From: Dehalococcoidia bacterium
GTDB taxonomy: Bacteria; Chloroflexota; Dehalococcoidia; Lucifugimonadales; Lucifugimonadaceae
Direction of reading: 5' to 3'
NCBI GenBank assembly: GCA_029936155.1
Contig: JAPYUK010000002.1
Span: forward strand, 77,786-121,134
Length of the DNA stretch: 43,349 bases
The position numbers were made by a program, and so were the translations under genes. Below, in pieces: positions 37,492-43,349 of the stretch (its first letter is position 1; every line of letters begins with the position of its first letter). Under the pieces are notes generated by a model. That model was not told the DNA's origin. It was given only the letters and a program-made list of their open reading frames with translations, and did not search any database.

Positions 37492-38265
37492 CTAGAGCCA
37501 GGCGGACGCCCAGCCAAGTGTCTGCTCGGTATTACCGCTCGGGGCGTACTCGCAGCCGACCCACCCTTCGTAGCCTACTTCATCCAAGTATGGCAGCAGA
37601 TGGTTGTAGTTGATCTCGCCAGTGCCGGGTTCGTGCCTACCGGGATTGTCGGCTATCTGCACATGCTTGATCGAAGGGAGAATTTCCTTGAAAGTCATGG
37701 CGAGGTCTCCCTCCATAATCTGCATATGGTAGAAGTCGTAGAGCAGCGCCAGATTTGGGTGGTTCACCTCGGCAATGGCGTCGAGAGCTTGCTTTGAGGT
37801 ATTGACGAAGAATCCGGGCTGGTCACGGGTGTTGATTGGTTCGACCAGCGCCACGATGCCCACTTTGCCAAGTTCTTCAGCGGCGTGGCGGATGTTGACT
37901 ACGTAGGTCGAACGAGCCTCGTCGGGATCGATATCGTCGATAGGCCCACACCCGATGTTCACTCCGATGCATCCGAGACCCGAGGCGTAGTCTACGGCCA
38001 GAGCGATGCGCTCCTTGTAGAGATCCGTGCGATCAGGTCGGAGCGCTATGTTGCCCTGACCTGTGTCGGGATCCCTTACAGGCGAGTTAATGATGACGTG
38101 CTTCAACGAATTGCGGTCGAGTCGCTCGACAATCTGGTCGATCTCAAGCGAGTAAGGTGCCTGCAGCTCGACACCTTTGAACCCCGCACGAGCGGCGGCA
38201 TCGTAGCGGTCGATCAGTTCATATTCGTTGAACATCCACTGCAGATTGGCTTCAAGTTTCGGCAT
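37492..38265 (-). CDS. Hydroxypyruvate isomerase-like TIM-barrel protein (copy 1)
   Basis: This 257-residue protein belongs to the AP-endonuclease-2-like sugar isomerase superfamily, Hyi branch. The start NLQWMFNEYELIDRYDAAARAGFKGVE is diagnostic. The metal-site motifs ALVEPIN, LLYDFYHMQIMEGD, HVQIADNPGRHEPGTGEINY and VGCEYAP are intact. Hyi interconverts hydroxypyruvate and tartronate semialdehyde; related proteins act on other 2-keto or 3-keto sugar acids, so the substrate is not certain. A close paralogue lies 124 bases upstream in the same orientation, and ppc follows downstream. Confidence 0.87.
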   Translation of the reverse strand: MPKLEANLQWMFNEYELIDRYDAAARAGFKGVELQAPYSLEIDQIVERLDRNSLKHVIINSPVRDPDTGQGNIALRPDRTDLYKERIALAVDYASGLGCIGVNIGCGPIDDIDPDEARSTYVVNIRHAAEELGKVGIVALVEPINTRDQPGFFVNTSKQALDAIAEVNHPNLALLYDFYHMQIMEGDLAMTFKEILPSIKHVQIADNPGRHEPGTGEINYNHLLPYLDEVGYEGWVGCEYAPSGNTEQTLGWASAWL

Positions 38266-38389
38266 GTTTGTCTCTCGAGGTTCTCGGTTCGACCGCGATA
38301 GGCGGCCATATTCCGCAATAAGAAATTACTAAATCGCTGGAATCAGATCGTAATGCCGGCTATTCGCTGGTTCATGAAAGCATTCGGGT

Positions 38390-39166
38390 TTACAGGTATT
38401 TCGCGGCCCACAGCAGACCCGCGAGTGTGTCGCCTGCTGGCGCATATTCGCAACCGACCCAGCCATCGTAGCCCTTGCTATCGATGTACGGCAGCAGAAA
38501 GTCGTAATTAATCTCACCAGTACCCGGCTCGTGTCGACCCGGGTTGTCGGCGAGCTGAAAGTGACCGATCACGTCCATGTTGGACTCGATGGCCCGGGTG
38601 ATGTCTCCCTCCATGATCTGCATGTGGTAAATGTCGTACTGAACCTTCACATTGTCGGCACCCGCGGCTTCAACGGCGGCTCGGCTCTGGTTTGTACGAA
38701 ATACGGAATAACCGGGAATATCGATCGTGTTGATCGCTTCGAGAAGGACGGTAATATTCGTGTCTTCGACGGCTTGGGACGCGTATTTAAGGTTTTCGAT
38801 CAGCGTCTCATGCATCGTGATGGCGCTAACGCCGGATATCGCTTTGCCAGCGAGAACCGTTAGACGCTCACAACCGAGGATTTTTGCGTACTCGACCGCC
38901 TTGCCTACACCGTCCTCAAACTCACCGACGCGGTCGGGGAACGAAGCACAGCCACGATCACCAGCATCCCAGTTGCCAGCAGGAAAGTCGAAGAGGACCT
39001 GGGTCAGGTTGTGCTCATCAAGCTTTTCTTTGATTTGCTCAGCCGGAAAGTCGTATGGAAACAGATACTCGACGCCCTTGAATCCAGCCTTCGCAGCTGC
39101 TTCGAAACGATCGAGGAAATCGACCTCGTTGAACATCATCGAAAGGTTTGCGGCGAGCTTGGTCAT
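38390..39166 (-). CDS. Hydroxypyruvate isomerase-like TIM-barrel protein (copy 2)
   Basis: The 258-residue paralogue has the same motif order as copy 1: NLSMMFNEVDFLDRFEAAAKAGFKGVE, VLLEAINTIDIPGY, VQYDIYHMQIMEGD, HFQLADNPGRHEPGTGEINY and VGCEYAPAGDT. The active-site motifs are almost identical to copy 1, while the region around residues 60-105 differs (NWDAGDRGCASFP against GQGNIALRPDR). This suggests a tandem duplication followed by change in substrate pocket. E. coli Hyi resembles this copy more in that region, by my reading. It starts at ATG 39166 and stands 125 bases downstream of an SDR gene, probably in one catabolic cluster. Confidence 0.88.
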   Translation of the reverse strand: MTKLAANLSMMFNEVDFLDRFEAAAKAGFKGVEYLFPYDFPAEQIKEKLDEHNLTQVLFDFPAGNWDAGDRGCASFPDRVGEFEDGVGKAVEYAKILGCERLTVLAGKAISGVSAITMHETLIENLKYASQAVEDTNITVLLEAINTIDIPGYSVFRTNQSRAAVEAAGADNVKVQYDIYHMQIMEGDITRAIESNMDVIGHFQLADNPGRHEPGTGEINYDFLLPYIDSKGYDGWVGCEYAPAGDTLAGLLWAAKYL

Positions 39167-39291
39167 CTAGCGTAATTTCCTCTGTAAGCCGGTGAAATGA
39201 TCGTCATATCTGGCGCGGCGATCAATGACCGTGCGGCAGAGCCAGACAATCATACTTGCTGACCGGTGCGACTGAGGGCGACAGTATGACT

Positions 39292-40092
39292 TTAGTAATA
39301 GATACCTGTACCTACTCCGCCACCAGCAGCGATTACGTCACCGTTGATTGCGATCGAGAGCGGTGAAGCCAGCATCGTTACGACGTATGCGATGTCGGAT
39401 GCGTCGATGAACGTTCGTGATGAGTTACCTTCAGCCATCTGCCGTTCGACTATTTCTTCGCTCTGGCCTGTCGCTTCAGCCCGGCGTGCGATGACGCCTT
39501 CGGTTGCTTCAGTGCGGGTTAGCCCGGGGTGAACGACGGTTACGTTGATACCGCTTGGGCCGAGTTCGACTGCGAGGTTCTTAGTCATGGCGGTGACTGC
39601 AATGTTGCGCATCGAGCCGACTACAGTTCCGGTGTTTCTGGATGCCATTCCGGAGATGTTGATGATGCGACCCCAACCCTGCCTGGCCATGATCGGTGCT
39701 ACGTCACGGGCGCATCTGAGGTAGCCCATCACTTTCACATTCATGTGATCGTTGAACTCTTCAGTGGTGACGCCGTCGAGAGTTGGAACTGTGCTCTGGC
39801 CGCCGGGACGAGCTGCACAGTTCACGAGGATGTCGATCCCACCGAGTATGGAGTTTGCTTCGGCGATGAGGTTTGCGACGCTATCGTCGGATCCGGTATC
39901 GGCAACAACTCCGGTCACGGTGGAGCCGGTTTCGTTGGTTAGCTCTTCGGCGGTGGCGTCGAGGGCATCTCGCCCTCGGGATGCGATAACGACCGTCACG
40001 CCCTCTTCAGTCAGCGTGCGGGCTATCGCCTTGCCGATGCCGCGGCTACCCCCAGTGACTATCGCTCGTTTTCCGAGAAGTTTGAGGTCCAT
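39292..40092 (-). CDS. Short-chain dehydrogenase/reductase homologue without the YxxxK motif
   Basis: This 266-residue Rossmann protein has the nucleotide motif TGGSRGIG (14-21) and the Ser of NISG. Where the catalytic YxxxK of classical SDRs should stand (YSASK...LTKSLA), the sequence reads GSMRN...MTKNLAVELG. An ungapped alignment places Gly and Asn at the Tyr and Lys positions. The NNAG motif is also changed to NCAA. The fold and NAD(P) binding are probably kept, but the normal proton-transfer chemistry is not. AAAGGAG lies five bases before ATG 40092. It precedes the two Hyi-like genes in the same direction. Confidence 0.85.
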   Translation of the reverse strand: MDLKLLGKRAIVTGGSRGIGKAIARTLTEEGVTVVIASRGRDALDATAEELTNETGSTVTGVVADTGSDDSVANLIAEANSILGGIDILVNCAARPGGQSTVPTLDGVTTEEFNDHMNVKVMGYLRCARDVAPIMARQGWGRIINISGMASRNTGTVVGSMRNIAVTAMTKNLAVELGPSGINVTVVHPGLTRTEATEGVIARRAEATGQSEEIVERQMAEGNSSRTFIDASDIAYVVTMLASPLSIAINGDVIAAGGGVGTGIYY

Positions 40093-40108
40093 GACTGCTC
40101 CTTTGTAA

Positions 40109-40261
40109 ATTTCACGAGTGAAGCGTAGCGGAGTCGAGGGATCTAGGAGCCGACTGCCGCTACCTAGCCACCAGCATAACGTGGAGCTGTAAATAGTCGG
40201 CTTACGGGAGAGAGTGGTACCTGCGAGGTCCCTCTACTTCGCTTCGCTGCGGTCGAGAAAT
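40109..40261. repeat. Composite inverted-arm repeat, copy 2 (REPIN-like)
   Basis: A left arm at 40109-40144, read on the - strand, matches the right arm at 40225-40261 in about 28 of 36 aligned positions. The arms are thus imperfect inverted repeats around some 80 bases. The right arm matches 6245-6281 at 31 of 37 positions. The element fills the gap between the amidase 3' end and the SDR start. Confidence 0.6.
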
Positions 40262-40278
40262 CGGGTCGTTGTTTACAC

Positions 40279-41721
40279 CTACCCAACCACGCTTGGTCGT
40301 TGCTTGTGGAAGTTGGTCTCGCCTTCGAAGGCGCTTGCCAGTTGGAGGAGACCCATTTCGTCACGGGGTCGACCTACCAGCTGCAGGCCAACGGGCAGTC
40401 CGTCTTTGGTAAAACCGGCAGGCACCGACATCGCGGGGAGACCCGTGGCTGAGATGGTGTAACACGGCCACATCCAGTCGAGATAGGTTTCCAGTTCGAC
40501 GCCGTTAATCTCGGTCGGGTATTCGTCTTCAATCGAGAATGGCGGGACTGATGTGACAGGCAATGCAAGAAACTCGTACTTGTCGAAGAATGTCATCAAC
40601 TGCTCCCAGAGGCGGGTGCGCAATCGTTCGGCATGGGCAAGTTCGAGCGCTGACATTTGCAATCCGCGCTCAGCGTTCCAGATGACCGTTTCTTTCATCT
40701 TGTCTCGATGATCGCGCATATGCGTTTCGTGCTTGATTCCGAAACTGTAAGCACGGAGCGACTGGAAGATCTCGTCGGTACTCGAAAGATCAGGTTCGTC
40801 ATCTTCAACTACGCAACCAAGATCCTCGAAAACGTGTTTTTGAGCTTCGGTCACACGACTGTTTTCGGCGTCGATAGGACGACCGCCAAGGTCCTTGCTC
40901 CAGGCAATTCGCGCGCCTTTGAAATCTCGTTCAAGCGAATCGGCGAACTGTGAGCCGGATGCGCAGATTGAAAGTGGCGAGCGATTGTCGTGACCGGCCA
41001 TAACGCTGAGTTGGAATGCGACGTCGTCAACGGTACGCCCCATCGGGCCATCGGTTGAGAGGTTCGACCAACCGAGATCGCCGTTTATTGAGGGAACCCT
41101 GCCCGGACTGGGTCGGATGCCAACTACGTTCGACCAGGCGGCAGGGTTTCTCAGCGATCCGCCAAGATCCGATCCAGTTGCTATCGTGGTCATTCCAGTC
41201 GCCAACGCAACACCCGCGCCGCCCGAGCTACCGCCACAGGTCTTGCTGACATCGTATGAGTTTTTAGTCGAGCCGAACACCGGGTTGAACGTCTGTGACC
41301 CTGCACCAAACTCGGGCGTGTTTGACTTACCAATGACGATTGCGCCGGCGTTTTTCACCCGCTCAACGATGAGTGCGTCAGAAGTTGGCACGTAATGTTC
41401 GTAGATCGGTGAGCCTTGGGTCGTTCGTATGCCGGCTGTGTTTTGTAAGTCCTTGATAGCGATGGGGAGACCATAGAGCGGCCCCATTTTTTCGCCAGCC
41501 ATGCGAGCCATGTCGGCTTCACAAGCCTGATCCAAAGCTGAATCGGCGACCAAGGTGACAATTGCGTTGACAGCTGGGTTGACCTGATCGATCTGCGTAA
41601 GATGCGCGTTTACCAGCTCTTCAGATGAGATTTCACCTTTGGCTATGAGCCGAGCCTGCTCACGTGCGGTCTTGAATATGAGATCAGAACCTGGTGAAGA
41701 ACTCTCAGAACTATTCTGCAA
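40279..41721 (-). CDS. Amidase (amidase signature family)
   Basis: This amide-bond hydrolase has the complete Ser-cisSer-Lys triad: K90 in LPIAIKDLQ, S166 in CGGSSGGAG and S189 in GSDLGGSLRNPAAW. The length of about 480 residues is normal for the family, which includes GatA, nylon-oligomer, indoleacetamide and other amidases. The absence of gatB and gatC nearby and the extended C-terminus point to a catabolic amidase. A longer frame begins at ATG 41772, but that ATG lies inside the terminator hairpins that follow cysM. I therefore prefer TTG 41721, although support for that exact start is weak. Its natural substrate is unknown. Confidence 0.87.
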   Translation of the reverse strand: MQNSSESSSPGSDLIFKTAREQARLIAKGEISSEELVNAHLTQIDQVNPAVNAIVTLVADSALDQACEADMARMAGEKMGPLYGLPIAIKDLQNTAGIRTTQGSPIYEHYVPTSDALIVERVKNAGAIVIGKSNTPEFGAGSQTFNPVFGSTKNSYDVSKTCGGSSGGAGVALATGMTTIATGSDLGGSLRNPAAWSNVVGIRPSPGRVPSINGDLGWSNLSTDGPMGRTVDDVAFQLSVMAGHDNRSPLSICASGSQFADSLERDFKGARIAWSKDLGGRPIDAENSRVTEAQKHVFEDLGCVVEDDEPDLSSTDEIFQSLRAYSFGIKHETHMRDHRDKMKETVIWNAERGLQMSALELAHAERLRTRLWEQLMTFFDKYEFLALPVTSVPPFSIEDEYPTEINGVELETYLDWMWPCYTISATGLPAMSVPAGFTKDGLPVGLQLVGRPRDEMGLLQLASAFEGETNFHKQRPSVVG

Positions 41722-41737
41722 ATGCGTGATCCTGAAA

Positions 41738-41792
41738 CAAAACGTGCCGTCGGCACAAAATTCGACCCCCATCCGATAATTCAGTGGGGGTC
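41738..41792 (-). terminator. Tandem terminator hairpins after cysM
   Basis: Read on the - strand, GACCCCCA (41792-41785) pairs with TGGGGGTC (41771-41764) and is followed by GAATTTT. Directly after this comes GTGCC-GAC-GGCAC-GTTTTG (41756-41738), the same 19 bases as the terminator after polA. Both lie between the cysM stop and the amidase. Confidence 0.75.
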
Positions 41793-41825
41793 GTGATACT
41801 AACTCTATTCCGAGAATTTAGGGGG

Positions 41826-42785
41826 TTACCACCAGGTCTTGCCTTCGATTTCCGACTGCTCGAACTTGAAGTCTTCGCCATAGATGCCAGTGGAGAGGTA
41901 CTTCCAGCCGCCATCGGCGAACATCGCGACGATCTTGCCCTCGCGGCCTTCATCGGACATTTTTTGAGCGAGCTTGCGCGCCGTTGCAAATGTAGCGCCC
42001 GAAGAAACGCCAACGAAATAGCCTGCGTCAGTAAGCAATCGGCGAGTCCAGTAGAAAGCCTCTTCACCTTCGACGAGTATTCGGCCATTAAGCTTGTCGA
42101 GATCGAGAATTGGCGGGATGAAGCCGTGCTCAATTGAGCGGAGGCCCTGCACCTTATCATCGGGGTGCGGCGCAGTTGCGATGATCTGGACGTTCGGGTT
42201 GTGCTCGCGTAGAGCCCTGCCGACACCCATCAGCGTACCACCCGTGCCTAGTCCTGCAACAAACGCGTCGACATCGGGCATGTCGCGTGCTATTTCGGGA
42301 CCAGTAGTTCGGTAGTGAGCACTGGGGTTCGCGTCGTTGCCGTACTGGAACGGCATATAGTAGGAAGGATTCTCTTCACCGATCTGCTTGGCCATGAGAA
42401 TCGACTCGTTAGTGCCTTTGTCCTTGTGCGACAGGATCACTTCAGCACCGAATGCCTGTAATAGCTGAACCCGCTCTGGCGGAACGCTGGCGGGCATAAC
42501 GACCTTCACGTTGTAGCCCTTGATACGGCCGATCATGGCTAAACCGAGCCCAGTGTTGCCTGAAGTTGGTTCGAGAATCGTGTCGCCGGGCTTGATCAGG
42601 CCTTCTTCTTCGGCTGTTTGGATCAATGATCGGGCAGCGCGGTCTTTCACGGAACCGGTTGGATTAACCGATTCGAGCTTGCCGTAGATCTTGATCTTGG
42701 GATCTGGGCTGAGGATCGTCACATCGACCAGCGGCGTGTTGCCGATGGCCTGAAGTGCATCCTGTTTTATCGCCGTTGAAGGCAT
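41826..42785 (-). CDS. cysM: Cysteine synthase of the CysM type (likely sulfur-carrier dependent)
   Basis: This PLP enzyme makes cysteine from an activated serine. K47 in NPTGSVKDRAA binds PLP, with PTSGNTG (phosphate and substrate loop) and GLGTGGTLMGVGR following. The C-terminus GGWKYLSTGIYGEDF...EGKTWW closely resembles that of Mycobacterium tuberculosis CysM, which uses O-phosphoserine and the thiocarboxylated carrier protein CysO, not O-acetylserine and sulfide. I start at ATG 42785 (319 residues), since that matches the family N-terminus; TTG 42803 is an alternative. The upstream gene is a MoeB/ThiF-type activating enzyme, which would make the thiocarboxylate, so context supports the same route here. 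Confidence 0.92.
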   Translation of the reverse strand: MPSTAIKQDALQAIGNTPLVDVTILSPDPKIKIYGKLESVNPTGSVKDRAARSLIQTAEEEGLIKPGDTILEPTSGNTGLGLAMIGRIKGYNVKVVMPASVPPERVQLLQAFGAEVILSHKDKGTNESILMAKQIGEENPSYYMPFQYGNDANPSAHYRTTGPEIARDMPDVDAFVAGLGTGGTLMGVGRALREHNPNVQIIATAPHPDDKVQGLRSIEHGFIPPILDLDKLNGRILVEGEEAFYWTRRLLTDAGYFVGVSSGATFATARKLAQKMSDEGREGKIVAMFADGGWKYLSTGIYGEDFKFEQSEIEGKTWW

Positions 42786-42873
42786 GACAAAAGTGGTAGC
42801 CAAGAATGGTTCTTTCTTAAGGGGTTTGGCTCTTTAGGTAACAACCAGAGGCAAGCGGCGTAGCGCCGACCGA

Positions 42874-43349
42874 TTAATCGGCCGACACCATCTGCTCTTC
42901 AATTGCTGCTGGAGGCAGGATGCCGCAGAAAATCTCGTAATCGATCAATTCTGTGACTTCCGGGTTGGCTCCGCAAAGTTTGCAATCCGGATTCTGACGA
43001 ATCTTGATCTCCCGGAAGTCCATCGTCAGTGCGTCGATCAGCAGCATTCGGCTGGTGAGTGTTTCACCTACGCCCATCGCAAGCTTGATGACTTCCAACG
43101 CCTGGATCGAACCAACGAGTCCTGGAAGTGCGCCAATAACGCCAGCTTCTGAACAGTTCGGAACTTCCCCCGGGGGTGGCGGCTCTGGGAACATGCAACG
43201 GTAGCAGCCTTGACCCGGTACGTAGGTTGTCGCCTGCCCATCAAACACCAGAATAGCGCCGTCGACGAGTGGCTTGCCTGCCAGAAATGCTGCATCGTTT
43301 ACAAGATATCGAGTTGCGAAGTTGTCGGCCCCGTTTACGATGATGTCGT
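42874..43349 (-). CDS. moeB: MoeB/ThiF-family sulfur-carrier adenylyltransferase (3' part, cut by window edge)
   Basis: The gene enters from the right edge and its start lies outside the window; 158 residues are visible. The frame reads VNGADNFATRYLVNDAAFLAGKPLVDGAI, the E1-like adenylation region. Next come the zinc-binding pairs CYRC and CKLC and the segment PNCSEAGVIGALPGLVGSIQALEVIK with the conserved Cys. Such enzymes adenylate the C-terminal glycine of ubiquitin-like sulfur carriers (MoaD, ThiS, CysO). It ends soon after the second zinc pair, so no C-terminal rhodanese domain is present, unlike mycobacterial MoeZ. It is followed by cysM on the same strand, pointing to a shared job in cysteine synthesis. 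The symbol moeB is used in the family sense. Confidence 0.88.
   Translation of the reverse strand, partial: DIIVNGADNFATRYLVNDAAFLAGKPLVDGAILVFDGQATTYVPGQGCYRCMFPEPPPPGEVPNCSEAGVIGALPGLVGSIQALEVIKLAMGVGETLTSRMLLIDALTMDFREIKIRQNPDCKLCGANPEVTELIDYEIFCGILPPAAIEEQMVSAD

Noticed and set aside
41722-41772. The upstream ATG start of the amidase at 41772
   Set aside because: The ATG and following codons lie in the two terminator hairpins of cysM, so translation from there is improbable.

Overview
The window is bacterial chromosomal DNA of about 53% G+C, coding on both strands, dominated by housekeeping genes with some accessory catabolic genes, decayed genes and short intergenic repeats. Gene content and divergence (DUF1015 protein, CysM of the actinobacterial type with a MoeB-like neighbour, small T/P-rich lipoproteins, amidase/SDR/TIM-barrel catabolic genes, two hydroxypyruvate-isomerase-like paralogues) fit a marine Chloroflexota of the SAR202/Dehalococcoidia type. 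That assignment is an inference from remembered family resemblance; no 16S rRNA gene is present. No rRNA, CRISPR array, transposase, integrase or phage gene was seen.

Layout. 0.3-5.2 kb (+): DAHP synthase, RibF, TyrRS and a serine/alanine-glyoxylate aminotransferase. 5.3-7.0 kb (+): two lipoprotein redoxins. The first has an in-frame TGA exactly at the redox-active position (UxxC), followed by a good bacterial SECIS-like hairpin, so it is very probably a selenoprotein. The second keeps the fold but has DxxD there. 7.0-14.9 kb: DUF1015 (-), then ligA, pth, a HExxH secreted metallopeptidase and an old-yellow-enzyme oxidoreductase (+) that seems to start at ATT. 14.9-18.8 kb (-): a frameshifted aldo/keto reductase, serS and lysS. 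19.0-20.7 kb (+): rsmD, coaD and a coiled-coil protein. 21-24 kb (-): a formaldehyde-dehydrogenase-like Zn enzyme, an NHL remnant, a decayed phosphotransferase and an intact one. 24.4-28.2 kb (+): polA and mutM. 28.3-28.8 kb: a small membrane protein (-) and tRNA-Ser(UGA) (+). 29.2-34.2 kb (+): HpcH/HpaI aldolase, sucCD and two alpha/beta hydrolases. 34.2-43.3 kb (-): pgpA, ppc, two hydroxypyruvate-isomerase-like proteins, an SDR lacking its catalytic YxxxK, an amidase, cysM and the 3' part of a moeB/thiF gene cut by the window edge.

How the genes fit together. tyrS, serS, lysS, pth, rsmD and tRNA-Ser serve translation, and SerRS also makes the Ser-tRNA(Sec) precursor needed for selenocysteine. 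polA, ligA and mutM serve DNA repair. moeB plus cysM suggest cysteine synthesis from a thiocarboxylated sulfur carrier. The glyoxylate aminotransferase, hydroxypyruvate-isomerase-like proteins, PEP carboxylase, SucCD-type ligase, HpcH/HpaI aldolase and formaldehyde-dehydrogenase-like enzyme form a scattered C1/C2/C3-acid gene set. At least three families of short repeats and a recurring terminator hairpin lie between genes.
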